Positions 34,961 through 47,466 of a DNA stretch of 64,000 nucleotides are shown piece by piece. Below the pieces are notes generated by a model. It searched no databases. It was not told the origin of the DNA and saw only the letters and a list, made by a program, of their open reading frames with translations. Every line of letters starts with the position of its first letter. The first letter of the stretch is position 1. A program made the position numbers and the translations under genes. This DNA is from Cocos nucifera (lineage: Eukaryota > Streptophyta > Magnoliopsida > Arecales > Arecaceae). The stretch lies in assembly GCA_006176705.1 (NCBI GenBank), contig QRFJ01001924.1:248001-312000 (forward strand). The letters run 5' to 3'.

Positions 34961-36074
34961 GAATAACTCCATATACTTTGAACGAATATAAAAAGTAAAA
35001 TTTTTTATGAAGTCTTCTGCAAAGATGTTTCCCTGATGATCATTGATCGATTGACTGACGTATTAGTTGGTTGAAAATCGGACGAATTGACCATACGAGA
35101 ACTGGCAAAAACTCAAAAGCAAGAAAAATCTGACCAATTATCTATCGGTCAAATAATACAACCGATAGACTATCGATATTCTTCTGCTCAGCAAAGTTTA
35201 ACAACCCATCGATAAAGGACGATCGACAATCGGTGTCTCAGCAACCTTCAATCAAATTTCTCAAACAGACCGCATGATCAACTTCCTACAGCAAAATGGT
35301 CGACCAATTGGTTGGCTAACAAATGATGTCGATGCATAACTTTCTCACAAATGATGAAGAAAGAGAAGTATCAAACTTTTGGTTGTGAACTAGTTAGTTT
35401 GCCTTGGCTAGTAAAGAATACAACCCTAATCGATTTGGCCATAGCCGAATCGAAGGATGTTTGGCTAGCACCTGATCGTCATACACTTCTGCAAATTGAT
35501 CAAGTGTCGGACGATAGAAAAAAAAAAAAAAAAACCAACCAAAGGTCGATTAGAAATTGATCCTTAGTCGACTTATACACGATCATCAAGCACTTCGATC
35601 CAATATGAGTTGATAAAAAATTGACTAAAAGTCGATTAAAAAATCGACTCAGGGTTGGCTTGTCTCCGACCTATGAGTATCTTAGTGAATGACTAAGTAT
35701 TGACTAGTTAAAAATCTGACTCTAAGTCGGTTTAAAAGCTAGTTGATGGTTAGTTAAATAAAATCTACAAAAGAACAGTTAACAATCTCTCAATCAAAGT
35801 ATTTGCAATTATGATGGAAGACGAATTTGCACAACAGAAGGCAAATGCAAATAAAGCTTTCATTATTATGAAAAGTTACAAATGGACCTTTAGTCCTTAC
35901 AAAATGTTGAACTATAAGTTCCAAAAGACAAACAAAAGTACAAGTTTACTCGACGACCACCTGCTTCAAAGGATGATTCAGACCAGCTTCAGTTTCGATC
36001 ATCAGCACGGCATCCATCGATTGGACAATATCAGTCGAAGCAGTCCCTTGGCCCTCCGATGGAGCTTCTATGAC
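34961..36074 (+). other. E2 spacer after pol, no gene seen
   Basis: It is rich in repeated GTCGATTAAAAA/AATCGACT-type words (about 35540-35740) and has an A-run at about 35518-35536. No conserved frame on either strand is recognised. Confidence 0.6.
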
Positions 36075-38250
36075 CTACTGAAGAGCCGTCATACCTTCAG
36101 GAGGTGCAGCAACATCCAACTCAGTTGAAACTAAGGCAGTAGCAGGAAGATCTTCATCCGTTGGACCCTTGGGCGATCCATCGTCTCCTCCCTCTTCCTC
36201 TTCTTTAGCACCGGGAACGATGATGCTATTGAGGTCAAGGTTAGGAAAGAGCTGCTGAACAACATCTCGACCATCGCCAAACTCGATCCAATAGGAAGAT
36301 TCACTTCCTTGAAGGATCAAGGTCTTCAAGTTGGACGAGGCCTTAAATTCCTTGACGCCCAGTTATTTCGTCCGATCGAGATCCTCCCATAGAATTTAGA
36401 TCTCTGCCTTGGTCGAAGATGCCTCTCCGTTGGCAAATTACCATTTTCAATGAAAATCCTCCACCTCTTTGGCCTAATTATTGCGGTCTTTCTTTAATTT
36501 CTCCATCGCGTGTTTCTTCTTTTTCGCACGGCTTTTTTGAGCCTTCACCTCCTCCTGAGCTGATTTAAGATTGGACAGAACCGACTTAAGTTCGAACCTG
36601 GCCGACCCAAGCTCGACCCTGAGATGGAAGACTTCATTGGATAGAGTGTTCTCTCGAGCGGCAGCATCCATCCGCAACTGCTCCAACTGACGAACCACTG
36701 AATCACATTCAGCGCTTGCGGTCGATACAGAGTCAGAACATGCATGCCAAAAATCAGCCATCTTATGATAGACCGACTCAAGTTCGGCCATATCATGAGC
36801 CCACTGTTCAAAGAAAACAAAGCACATTAGTCAAAAAAAAAGACGTGAAATGAATGGCCGACTTACTCCAATAAAAGTCGAGTAAAACGAGCCAAACAAT
36901 TGCACTAAAGTATGACTCCTCTTGGCCTCCCAATTAGCTGAGAGAAGAATGGCGTGAACCAAGTTCCTCGCCAGCTGAGGGTCAGAAAAAGCCGACCCAT
37001 CTTCTGGAATCCGAACATCAATTCGTTCAGAGTTCGTATACCCACGGTTGGAAGCATCACTTCCAGTCGATGCAGAAGAAGCCGACGCCTTCCATTTCCC
37101 TTTAGCAGATGATTGTTCGGGTGGTGTCGACATCCACTCAGGTGTGAAAGGAGATAGTGCATGCCCCCGATGAACCAAAGTTGATCATGGAATGGATGCA
37201 GCAACAATCAACTGAGCTTCTGACATAGGAGCAATAACCGGCATGTTGATGATAACGACATCTTCCTTCGATCGTGTGACGACCAGAGGGGCTTCCAAAA
37301 ATGTAGCAGCCATTGAAGCACGTAGAGCGATGATGGGAGGTACTACCGGTGGAACATCAGCAAAATTGAGGATGATCGAAGGGCTAGCCACCCGATTCTT
37401 CTTCGACGTGCACGATCAACCGGCGCCGGGTGCTACTCTCTTTCGAGTAGCAAACTGGCGAACTTCCTCCATAGAAATCTCTAGAGAAGAATGCATCCCT
37501 ATAAAATGAAATAACAAATTAGGTTAATATCAAAAATTGACTGAAGGAAAGAGAATTTGAAGCTACAAACACAACATGTACCTAGGACAGCGTCGAACCA
37601 AGTTTGACATCATACAAGGCAACTTTAGTAATTAAATATTTTTGTAGGGAGACTTCCATGTCTTTCAACTTAAGAAAATCCTCCCGATCAGCTGGGTCCA
37701 TCCGACTATTTTCATTCAGAAGGATATTCGGCTCTCCCCACACCGACGGAAAACCCCAAGGAGCAGAAGAAGAAATAAAATAGAACTGGATCTTCCAATC
37801 ATGGATGGACGATGGAAGACTGATGATAAAAGAAAGCCCCCTCCTTGGGGCAAAGTACCATCATCCATCAGCCTTCGGATGGGATCAAAGAGTAAAAAAA
37901 GATCTAAATAAGGAAAGATGAGGGATCGTCGGAATTAGCCAACATAGAAGGAAAAAAGTTATCAAAAGTCAAATAAAATTCGGTGCTAACTGGGCCGGAC
38001 ACCCCCGATAATAGTTGAAGATATTTTGAAGGAACTTCGGAATGAGAAACCTAAGGTCCGATCTAAGGTTTTCTAAATAAAATGCAATGTAACCCGATAG
38101 AGGTGAGATCACCCGACCATCGGAGCCAGGAACCAACAACCGAAAGTCCTCCAAAATCTGATATTGATCCCGAAGATGCTCCACAACCGACGTAGACAGT
38201 GTGGAAGCTTCAGCTGTCGGACCTCATAACGAACTACTACGACCAGCCAT
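36075..38250 (-). pseudogene. Antisense gene of E2 (putative gypsy-type transposon protein, PF04195-like)
   Basis: It runs opposite to gag-pol. It starts with ATG at 38250 (MAGRSSS, then one stop). Residues about 23-95 (38184-37969) read EHLRDQYQILEDFRLLVPGS ... FYLENLRSDLRFLIPKFLQN ... YYRGCPAQLAPNFI, the pattern of the plant family annotated as putative gypsy-type transposon (PF04195). Later parts include a Ser/Ala-rich basic stretch (37178-36831), a long coiled coil (36827-36474, LEQLRMDAAARENTLSNEVF ... SAQEEVKAQKSRAKKKK) and an acidic end (36329-36075). Gaps between parts may be introns. Antisense genes are known in some Tat elements; their role is not settled. Broken here. Confidence 0.75.
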
Positions 38251-38626
38251 GCATATAACTCAACAAAATGAAAAGAAAAAAATAAAAATATGTCAGAAAA
38301 AAGGTTCAAACCTCGAACCTGAGAACTAAAAGATGAAAGAACAAGCAGACTTTCCAAAAGTTACTATTGTTAAAAGCGATAGAAGAAAAACCTTCGGGGG
38401 AGATCCAGTATATATAGGACCCACCGACGGTCAAGATATACAAAAGCCTCAGTTGGAGATCGACTGAATGTCAAATCCCTCAAGCCCTAAGACTGCTGAT
38501 GGCGTCCAATTGAGATGACCATTGAGATCCCCAAAGCGCAAGACAATAAATTTATCAAAGACCATGGTAATCATTAATAATAGGTGGTAGAACGAAATTC
38601 AAAGTGACACCATGTATTAACTCTCT

Positions 38627-38722
38627 GCATCCGGTGCATCAAGACAAAAGGTCAAATCATCATACCGAACTTGGGCATCCGGTGCATCAAGACAAAAGGT
38701 CAAATCATCATACCGAACTTGG
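38627..38722 (+). repeat. Tandem duplication of about 47 bp beside E2 purine tract
   Basis: The unit GCATCCGGTGCATCAAGACA ... CATACCGAACTTGG occurs twice head to tail just before the 3' LTR. The inverted remnant at 20181-20242 has only one unit. Confidence 0.85.
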
Positions 38723-38736
38723 GCATGGGGGGCAAC
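38723..38736 (+). other. E2 polypurine tract
   Basis: CATGGGGGGCAAC lies directly before the LTR start TGTTGGAGG. Confidence 0.75.
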
Positions 38737-39475
38737 TGTTGGAGGATGTTACTCCGCCACCCGACTCACCAGCATTGGAACGAACTGATCACCGATCTTC
38801 GACAGATGTCTGTCGACACAACGGCAAAAATGCCGATGCATTACCATCCGATGGGTGTGCAGTTCAACAAAATCGACTAACCATCAGTTAAAAATCATTT
38901 GGACAGCTGTCAATCGCTCTTCCTCAAAGTCATCCAATCGATTATTGTTCGATCTCAAGTCTTTCGACCGATCGATGATCGGTCAGCACAAAGTCAGCTA
39001 GCCAACCAATCGATAATCGATCGGTCCTAATCATCTGACCGACGATCAGCTAGCACAAAATCAATCGACCGACAACCAGTCGGCACAAAACCAATCGACT
39101 GACAATCCATCGGTCCCGATCAACTGACCAACGATCGGCTATACAAAATAATCCCCGAGAAGAGCGGACGATGGCAATTAGTGGGTGGTTTTGACTATCA
39201 ATCCACGATCGCACTACACCCAAAAAAGAGGGACCCACGTGTCAGACAGGTATCACTCCGACACCTATAAAAGGAAGATAATCTGGTCAGTCTAGAGGGG
39301 ACAGGTGATTTCAAGAGCAAACTCTTTTTCTTACTTTCTACTTTCGTATTCAATCAGTCCATCCCTCTAATTTAAGCATCGAAGGATCTTTGTCAGAGTC
39401 AACTCCGATCAGTGTGGACTTTTTTTGCACGTTTCTCGGTATTTAATCGCACGCGCAGGTGGATTGACTGCAACA
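38737..39475 (+). repeat. E2 3' LTR (739 bp)
   Basis: Starts TGTTGGAGGATG and ends GACTGCAACA. U3 is full of CGATCGATCGG-type words. CACGTG at 39236-39241 lies 24 bp upstream of TATAAAAG (39265-39272), a plausible element promoter. The base run after the LTR is ACTTT; no matching copy is seen at the left end. Confidence 0.87.
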
Positions 39476-39479
39476 ACTT

Positions 39480-41215
39480 TTGCTCACATACTTTTTTATT
39501 GATAAAAAATAGCATCATAGCTAATAATCAAAGAATTTGTACTAGGATTACAAATATATATATGCTTTATTTCTTTAGAATAGTGCACAAGTATGCACTT
39601 ATGATCGAATTATCATTCAATTTCTAACTTTTTAAGTGGGAACATGCATATAAGCAAGACGGCTAAATGCTTTGAAATGCTTTACTCTTTGTTTCCATCT
39701 TGTCCATGCTTCATAGGGGGTGATGTCTTTTAAAGAGATATAGGCTGCGGTAGACACTACCTCATCCCAAATTTGTTAGGAAGTCCTATAGCTTTCGATA
39801 TACTTTTTGCCATCTCCATTGAACTCTTGTATTTATGCTTTTCTATATTCTTTTGTTAGGATGAATAGCTTGTTGTCAATTGCTTGCATGGATCATTAGC
39901 TTCACAAAGTTTTTTAAAATCATTAGAAATAAATTCACCTTCTTTATGTTTATGAAGGGTTATGAATTTGTAGTCACTTTCATTCTTCACAAGAGTTTCA
40001 AACTTTTGGAACACATAAAATACTTTTGATATTTTTTAGTACAATAAAACTAAGTCATCCGACTGTAATCATCCATGAATGTAATAAAATAAAGATTTTT
40101 ATTCAATGATGGTCTCTGCATCAAATCACACACATTTGCACAGACTAAAGCTAGCAGATATTTAGCCATCTAGTTACTTTTCTTAGAAAATGCATCATGA
40201 TGATACTACTATAACAAACAACTTTCAGAAATAATACCATCATGCTGAATTAAAGATAACCCTTCTACCATGTATTTTTGATGCAGGTAACTAAGTCATT
40301 TAAAATGAAGATATGATCCCTGTCTAAGGTGTCATAACCAATTATCATCTAATGATACCTTTATAGTAATATGCAAAGGAAAAACTTTACTTTGAGCCAA
40401 GAACTTCAAATAAAAAATAATTGCTACTTCTATCACCAAAAATAAGACACTTCGAACCTTCAAAAATAAGATAATACCATTCATTCAAAAATTGTCCCAT
40501 ACCAAACAAACTTGAATCTAATCTAGGAACATAAAGCACATTATGAATTTTATTAATATCAAAAACTTTTACCTTATCTATGTCTTTTCCATGTCCCTCT
40601 CTACCAAAGCCACCACCCATCTTCATATAGCCCATCATTAATTTGTCTAAATTGACTAATAAGTTTAGTTTTCTTGTCATATGATTATTATGACCACTAT
40701 CTACATATCTACAACTGTTAGAATTTTCTTTTATAGCTTGATCTTGGAGGATTATCAGGCTCGAAATAAACTATTTTAGCTACTATGAATAAAGCTAGAT
40801 AAAGTGTAGGAGCAAGATCCACTAAACAAAAAAGTTGAATTGTGTGCAACTTTCATAGGTCATATAACTTGGTCATATGGTACCTACTTGAGATGTTTTT
40901 TTCTTTTTAAGGGTGTAACTACATTTTTAAAGGCAAAATCATACTAAGAAAAAATCATGCTCCACACACTTGAGATGATTTTTTCTTTGACACCTTTCGG
41001 AATTCTTCTCATCATACCCTTTGTATACTACATTTTTAAAGATCTTAAAAGAGAAACGGAGTCTTTATCTTCATGGTCCACACACTGTAGTTGTCTGTAT
41101 TTAGGAATAAGATTGATGAATTTGAAGATCCAAACCCAAGCTGTCATTTGCCATTTTCCTTCTCTAAGCTATCTCGAGCCATGCTCCAATATCCAAGATT
41201 AACTCAATCCACATA
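39480..41215 (-). pseudogene. E4 copia remnant, gag/protease/integrase part (right half)
   Basis: On the minus strand: a gag start with FLNTDNYSVWTMKIKT (about 41110-41060); protease RYVDSGHNNHMTRKLNLLVN (about 40720-40640); a KIHNVLYVPRLDSSLFGMGQ block (40560-40490) leading to pre-integrase; integrase pieces about 40170-39700 (CEE..K.., EFNGDGKKYIESYRTS, IWDEVVSTAAYISLKD, TPYEAWTRWK); then HFKAFSRLAYMHVPT (about 39680-39640) and a decayed tail to 39476. Many stops. The order continues at 19455 into the RT half, so E2 lies within this copia. Confidence 0.82.
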
Positions 41216-41955
41216 ATGGTACACCGGTTAGTGTATACATGACAAACACATAAAAGGTGGGGAAAATAATTATGAAATAGAAAGAAGGGGTAGAGAGATA
41301 TCTCACATTAGTAATGAACTAAATTTTATTTACTCTCATCATCATATTACATTGGTTTATGTAGAATCAAGAAAAGGGTACATTGGAAAGGAATGAATAT
41401 AGTTAGACTTTGACGTTCATGCTGCTACATTAAGAAGAACTAATAGAAAAACTTTTCTCATTTTTTTGGTCACTCAAATTTATTAAACCAATCTAGAATA
41501 AATATATCCATAGAAATCAAAAAATAAAATAACCGACAGTTTAGAAGGAATGTCTGTTACAGCTATCTATAAAGTAGATTCAATCTATAGAACTATTAGT
41601 TTCTCTATGGATATGTGTCACTTCATATGACTATAGAGTTGCCCTCATCTCCAATAATCCTATCTCAAAGGATGGGTAGAGGTTTCTAAAGATGGTGAAC
41701 CAAATAGCCACCTACTGATTATCAAGAATCTTCCTCATAGTATAATATGAGAAGCTTCTAGAATTTTTGTAGTATCTGACAAATTTTCTCTATTGCTTAG
41801 TTTTAAATACAATAATATAATATTACAAGGCAATAAGCTCCATTTAGTCTATTTTACATGCTATTTAAAAACTATAAAGTTTCACTTAGATTTAGTTGTG
41901 GACTCCTCAAGGTGTTGTGTTGTAGACCTCATAGAACACATGCATGAACCAACTA
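41216..41955 (-). other. Possible E4 5' LTR region
   Basis: On the minus strand ACATAAACCAATGTAATATG followed by GATGAGAGTAAATAAAATTT (about 41380-41310) looks like the end of a copia LTR transcript unit, just upstream of the E4 gag. No clear TG/CA edges or primer-binding site are seen, and the second LTR was not found. The rest of the stretch has no recognised content. Confidence 0.35.
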
Positions 41956-42631
41956 CTGGAGGGAATCCAAAAAAAAAAAAAAAAACTTCAAATTTTTCTA
42001 AAATCTTCCTCTAAGCATTTTAACATTGCCTTTTTAATTTTACTATTTAAATATTTATGGTGCCATTAATCTCTTCATTATCATGCTTTTAATTTTTGAT
42101 CGTTGGACTCCAAATTACAAATTTTAATCGATCAGTAAAAGCTCAAAAAGTAATGTACATTAATCTCATTTTTATTTTCTGACCATTGAACTTCTTATTA
42201 AATATCTTAATGGGTCAATAAAAATCCAAATGATCATGAACGGTCATATTAGATAGCTATAAAGGAGACATCTTGAGACCTGATTTTAGATACCTATCAA
42301 ATGCTCTTCCTTTCTTTCTTCTAATTTTTTTCTCTTCAAATCTTTTTTCTTGGTGATTAATTTTTTGAATGTCGAAAGAATCTCCATCAACCTTCTTTGT
42401 GGCCGTGCTCGCAGGTAGAGGATTTCGGTTATATCTTGAGGTGATTTTTTTAATTTTTTCTATGCAAAGGATGAAATATTTCTTAGAATAATGTCCAACA
42501 TACTTCTGAATTTGATCATTTTTATTTCTTGATATACTGTAAGTCATTTATAATTTTTTTATAATAAAATTTTGTTAGTTTTGTTTACTTTTCTAAATCA
42601 CATCAGGAATTCTTTAAGCCCTTTTCCAACA
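41956..42631 (-). repeat. LTR-like dispersed repeat, copy 1
   Basis: About 650 bp similar throughout to 61503-62125 in the same orientation. On the minus strand it starts TGTTGGAAAAGGGCTTAAAG, which looks like an LTR start. Shared blocks include TTTTAGATACCTATCAAAT and TCATTTTTATTTCTTGAT. The far edge is unclear and no primer-binding site or target duplication is visible, so it may be a solo LTR. Confidence 0.65.
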
Positions 42632-45030
42632 ATCTAAGGCATATTTCTCGGATTGTGATTAAGAAGATATATATGCACTTGATTTTCCTTTTTCTTTCCT
42701 GAATGATTTGTATTTGACAATTGGTTGCTCGATTGGTTATATTAGGGTTCTTACATACATTGACAAAAGATCGTTAAAATCACTGGCCCCATTTGGACTT
42801 TGGTGCTTTTGTGCGACTTCTTTGCAAGGGAAAGGCCATTAGATGGGATTGTTTTAAAAAAATAATATAGCAGCAATGATCAATTAGCTTAGATCCTGAT
42901 CTAATGAATATGGGATGCGACTCATTGGTTTCTTCTTTCTATTTCTTCCATTTCTTTCTTACATGGCAATTACAAAAAAAATTCATTAAAAGAAAAAAAT
43001 AGTGACAAGCTGCTGCAGGCAAACTTCGGTGTATGACTGGCATTATAATCATTCTTCCAGTTGGCATTCTTCTGACCAGATGTGTGTGAAATTTGATGTC
43101 TCTAATTTATTGCTACTGCTTTGAGTATTAGCCGCAAATTAGTCTGCACTGCTATATGGTTAAGTCTCATACTGTCCATGCTTTTGCAGCAAGCATATAT
43201 GCCCATGGTAAAGAATCCCTTGGACTGCAGTTAATTCCACTTAGAAATCCACCAGTTTGCAATCTTCTTCAAGATAAATTACATCACTTATATTTTGGCT
43301 TTATTTATTTCTTTGCATTGATCCATAGTAATACAATTTTCAATTGTTTTTGCAAGTTTTGGGCAAGACAGTTTAAAGTAGCTAGATTATCTCTGGGCAA
43401 GATTTCTATGTGCCAAGAAATTTCTTTGGTAAGAATAATGATCTTGTACCTAGAAATTGTATTGTATCCGTGTTCATTATTTAGGAATGTTATGCATGTA
43501 TTATACAAATTCATATTATTCAAGTCTAGGTAATCTTTTCTTTTCTTTTCTTTTTTACAATGGTGATGCCTAATGGGCCTGGTGTTGGAGTTAAGACTAT
43601 TATAAATCTTGATCAGGTTGATTTTTGAGGGTTTATTGTGGAGACCTTGAGTGAGTTGGCCATACTGAGCTGATGGCTTAGGATTGCCCAAACATAAGAG
43701 GACTTAAATGCTTATTAATTAGTCTTATGATGGTCAGGATAAAACCCTACTGGTTATAGCATCACTGGTATAAAAGAGAGATCTTTGGTTTTCTCAAAGC
43801 AAAGTGGGGACAAACCTACTTTCAATTATTATTTTGAAAATTCCTTTATTTCATCTTTTCTATTCAATTAAAATTCAATTAGAGAAGAAAGTCCTCTCTC
43901 CAATCAAGCTATTATGTTTTGTTTATTAATGACATTTTACAATTTCTTCAAACATAAATTAATGCACCAATTATTTGTCAATTTTTTTTAAAAAAATTAT
44001 TGACAGAAGCACTAGCAAAAGACATTTTAAATTCTCTATTAGTGATGGAGCTCTTCAATATCTCTAACCACTTTAGGATGTTGCTATGAAATATTGGAAT
44101 GCAATTGCAGTTCTCTTTTTATATGCAATATTATATGTTGAAACATAATTATCTATAGATATGGTGCTTATGTACATATTACCTTATTGTCATCCGATAA
44201 ATTTTCAGCTTTCTTACAATTATATTTTTATTTTTTCCTCAATGAATCCAAGGAATATAGTCATTTAAATTCCTAAAAAAAAAATTATTATATCTCGCAA
44301 TGCTAAGTTTGGTGTAGAGAAGCTTTATGTTGCATCAAATACTATTAGCAACTCTATTGTAAGTTACACCTATGTCTTTCTATACATCAATGAATGCCAG
44401 CGATATGGTTATTTTAATCTTTAAACCAAATAACTAATATATCATGTCATTCTAAGTTTAATAAGGAGAAATCTTATGATCCACACTTCAGTCAAACATC
44501 TGCTAACTATGTTTTGTATAAGACATTGTACATCTAAAAATTTTCATTATTTTGTGATTTATATCATAAGGTTGGGCTTTTATGACTAGTGCCCTTTAAA
44601 TTGTTTCATGGATTAAATGATTTGTTGCATAAAAGGGACATACTAGAGTTTTAATGCATATGTTGCTTTCGATAAACCTTCATTTTTTATATATTCATTG
44701 AAATCTCATCCTTTAAGAAATATGAATAGCATCCCACGATAAAGAAATATCTTTTATTTGTTTTATGTATCCTAATGATATGGCTGAACAATTCTAGGAT
44801 ATAATCAATGTCATAAGTTTTAATATACCTTAAAAATTATAGGGGAGAGATCTTTTTATCAGTCTGCCTTACAAAATATTTGAATTGGACTAAAATTCTA
44901 GAGTCATTGAGGAGGATGGGGCTTAGCCTATAAAGGATCATCTAATAGTGAAAACCTAACCTCTATGATAAGAGAAGGAGATTCAATATGGTAATAATGC
45001 TATAAGAATAAATTATTTTAACAATTTTAT
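42632..45030. other. AT-rich stretch without a recognised gene
   Basis: A 125-codon frame at 43156-43533 on the plus strand has no recognisable domain; it contains CTTTTGCAG/CAAG and ATGG/GTAAAG words that could be splice-like by chance. The rest has no sign of coding sequence, RNA gene or transposon ends. Confidence 0.4.
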
Positions 45031-45069
45031 ATTACCACAGCTAGGAGACAATGTTAGTAAATTAAAAAA

Positions 45070-45150
45070 ATCGCATCCATCTATCGACGCTTTTTATGAG
45101 CATTGGCATTTTATGATGTAGAAAAAGCATCGATGGAGGCCATAAAATGT
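45070..45150 (+). repeat. Subterminal inverted repeat of CACTA
   Basis: CCATCTATCGACGCTTTTT (about 45077) pairs with AAAAAGCATCGATGG (about 45122) in inverted order, and GGCATTTTATG pairs with CCATAAAATG outside it. Repeats of GCGTC...TTTTT type close to the ends are common in plant CACTA elements. Confidence 0.6.
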
Positions 45151-47466
45151 CATTAAAATTTAACTCTTATCCCCAAGCCTTTGTCCCCAAATAGAAACCC
45201 TAACCCTCTTTCTCTCACGAGCCTCTCCACCTCATCCACCTCATCTACCCCCTCTCCAGACTCTCAAATTGAAACCCTCTTTCTCCTCTCACCCCCTCTC
45301 GATCCCATCCTTCTTCGATCTCTCTTTGATCACCATCGGTGGGATCCATCAGTCCAAGCTTTAGAGTAATAACCGTCAGCGCTCTGCCATCCACGAAATG
45401 CTTTCCACCTTAGATATCCGCATCTTCCACCACTTGATCTAAGGTATTCTCATTTTTCTATTCTATATTTTTTTCATATCTGTGTTTAGTTTAACTATGA
45501 TTTGATCAATCTAGGGCTTAGGGTTTTATGATGTTTTGTTAATTGGGGGTAAAGATTATGCAGATTACAAATATTAAGTATCTCAGTTTATTTGATAGAA
45601 AGTGTCTAGGATGATCCTTACGCATCGAGAAGGAGCTTGATTCCATCAATTTTCTTTATCTCACAAATATGAGTTATATTTTATGGTTTCGAGTCCAGGA
45701 AGATCTAGAAGTCATATTTGAGCATAATATTTCATAAGAACTCTAATTTTAAAGTTTGTTACTTAGATTGTTTTAGTAATATTAGAATCAAATTCAAGTA
45801 ATTTTGGCTTAGGGATGCCTTGATTCATTGGTGCATGTAAAGTAATAATTTTTGAAGTGCATCATTAGATTAAGACTAAAAAAACACTGATATTTAATAT
45901 GGAGTCTTTTTTTCCTTTAAATATGTCAAATTGTATTGTTTTTCTTTTAGTTTTCAAAGTAGTTGATTTTTTGAACCTTTAGTCATGTACTTAATCAATG
46001 TGTGGTTCATGTTTCCCCCAAACATCTTACATTATTAAAAAAAGTGAGATGCATTAGAAATGTTCGAATATTTCTAGGTTCTACTAAGGCATTCCCCTTT
46101 TCTTTCATGCTAGAAGGTAGACTTGCCATAGAGAAGTCTCAGGTAAAATAATAATCAAAAGAACATATAGTTACAAAATGAGGAGGAAGGAGGAAGAGGA
46201 ATAATGGGTTTTGTGCATGTATCTGTTGATCTTGTCTTACCGTGACCTGGATTTCATATTCTTGGCCTTGCCTTGGATTCCTTTCTCTAAGCTTGCAACT
46301 CCTTTCTTTGGGAGTAGACACATCGAATTGGTCATTTGCAATGATCAAATGGATTCCAAGTCCATCAATTTAATAATTGATAAAGATGTTCAGTAATTGA
46401 TTTGAGCTCATGATCTTGGTATACTTTCTTTGTGAGCTTATTATTTTTTTTAAGATTTAGATTTATGATAAGGCCCCAACATGCCTTTTAAACTTTATTT
46501 GTATTTAATAGCTATATAGAGAAAATATTTTTGATTTGTGACTTGCTTGAAGCTATATTTTCTCGCACTAGGATGACATTCATGTAATAATTGTCTGTTA
46601 GCAACATAACCTTTCTTTCTTGCTGGTTATGAATTTTAGCTATTGTAAGAGTATTATTGAGTTATAATTTGTCTAAAATATTTTATTGCATTTGGATTAT
46701 ATAAAGCAAATACTATGTTTGATCTATAACTCATTTGAAGTTGTGTTTTGTTGCATGTTAATGACATTTTATTAATACTTCTAATGTCTTATGTGTGCCA
46801 ATCCTTGAAAGAAGCAATGACTTTATTGAGTCCAAAGTAATGGCCATGTCATGTGCCATCACCTAGGGATTTCTTTTGCTACTCTTAACAAAACTGTCAT
46901 AGCCTTAGGACCTCTTAGTTGTTGATATTTAGGATAAAATTGGATTCCTTATTCTTATGTTTTGATTAATTGATTAATGGCCATGGCTTGAAATAATTGT
47001 GGGTCATAATAATAATGCAAATTATACTATTTGTGTTAAATATATTTGTTGTTCTTATTCTTATCTATTTGCATATTATGAATAACTAATGTTACATCAT
47101 ACTATTTGTAATTCGACATCATAAGTAAAAATGGATTATAGAGGCTATTATAATGTTGAAGTAATGGTCATGCTCTCTAGATCCATATATATACTTGTAT
47201 TGTAATGGAAGTGATACTGGTGAAGTAATCTATTCATTTTTGACTGAACATACTAATAGTAAAAGATGGTTGCATTTTTTAATTCCAAAGACTCAATAAT
47301 TTTATTGCATCAAGAGGTAGCAAACTGATTGAACTAAAGATGTCTCTTTGTATTAATATAACAATATATAATGTTGAATATTTTATTTTTTGTGGAGAGA
47401 GCTCTACTTATATTTCACTTATATAACCTATTTAGAAAGTTGTTATTAAGTTATTATTCTCACACA
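45151..47466 (+). other. CACTA 5' region, no gene seen
   Basis: It starts with a pyrimidine-rich stretch (AACCCTAACCCTCTTTCTC, 45195-45400) giving a low-complexity Ser/Thr/Pro frame (45181-45369). An AT-rich stretch follows without coding pattern up to the transposase ATG. Confidence 0.5.

Larger units (their letters stand above)
20982..39475 (+). mobile_element. E2: Tat-type Ty3/gypsy retrotransposon, interrupted by E3
   Basis: Plus-strand element of about 10.1 kb once the 8.4 kb copia insertion E3 is discounted. In order: an 80 bp stub of the 5' LTR end, primer-binding site (21070-21088), gag, protease (split by E3), RT with YVDD, two RNase H regions, integrase, a non-coding spacer, an antisense gene, purine tract and a complete 739 bp 3' LTR. 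The second RNase H and the antisense gene after pol are features of the Tat lineage. The 5' LTR is mostly gone and an inverted LTR pair abuts it. No target-site duplication is visible. It sits inside the older copia E4. Confidence 0.87.

Noticed and set aside
40957..41202. Plus-strand 81-codon frame
   Set aside because: It is the opposite strand of the E4 gag remnant.
45181..45369. Ser/Thr/Pro-rich frame as a protein
   Set aside because: Low-complexity pyrimidine-rich stretch at the CACTA 5' side; no domain.
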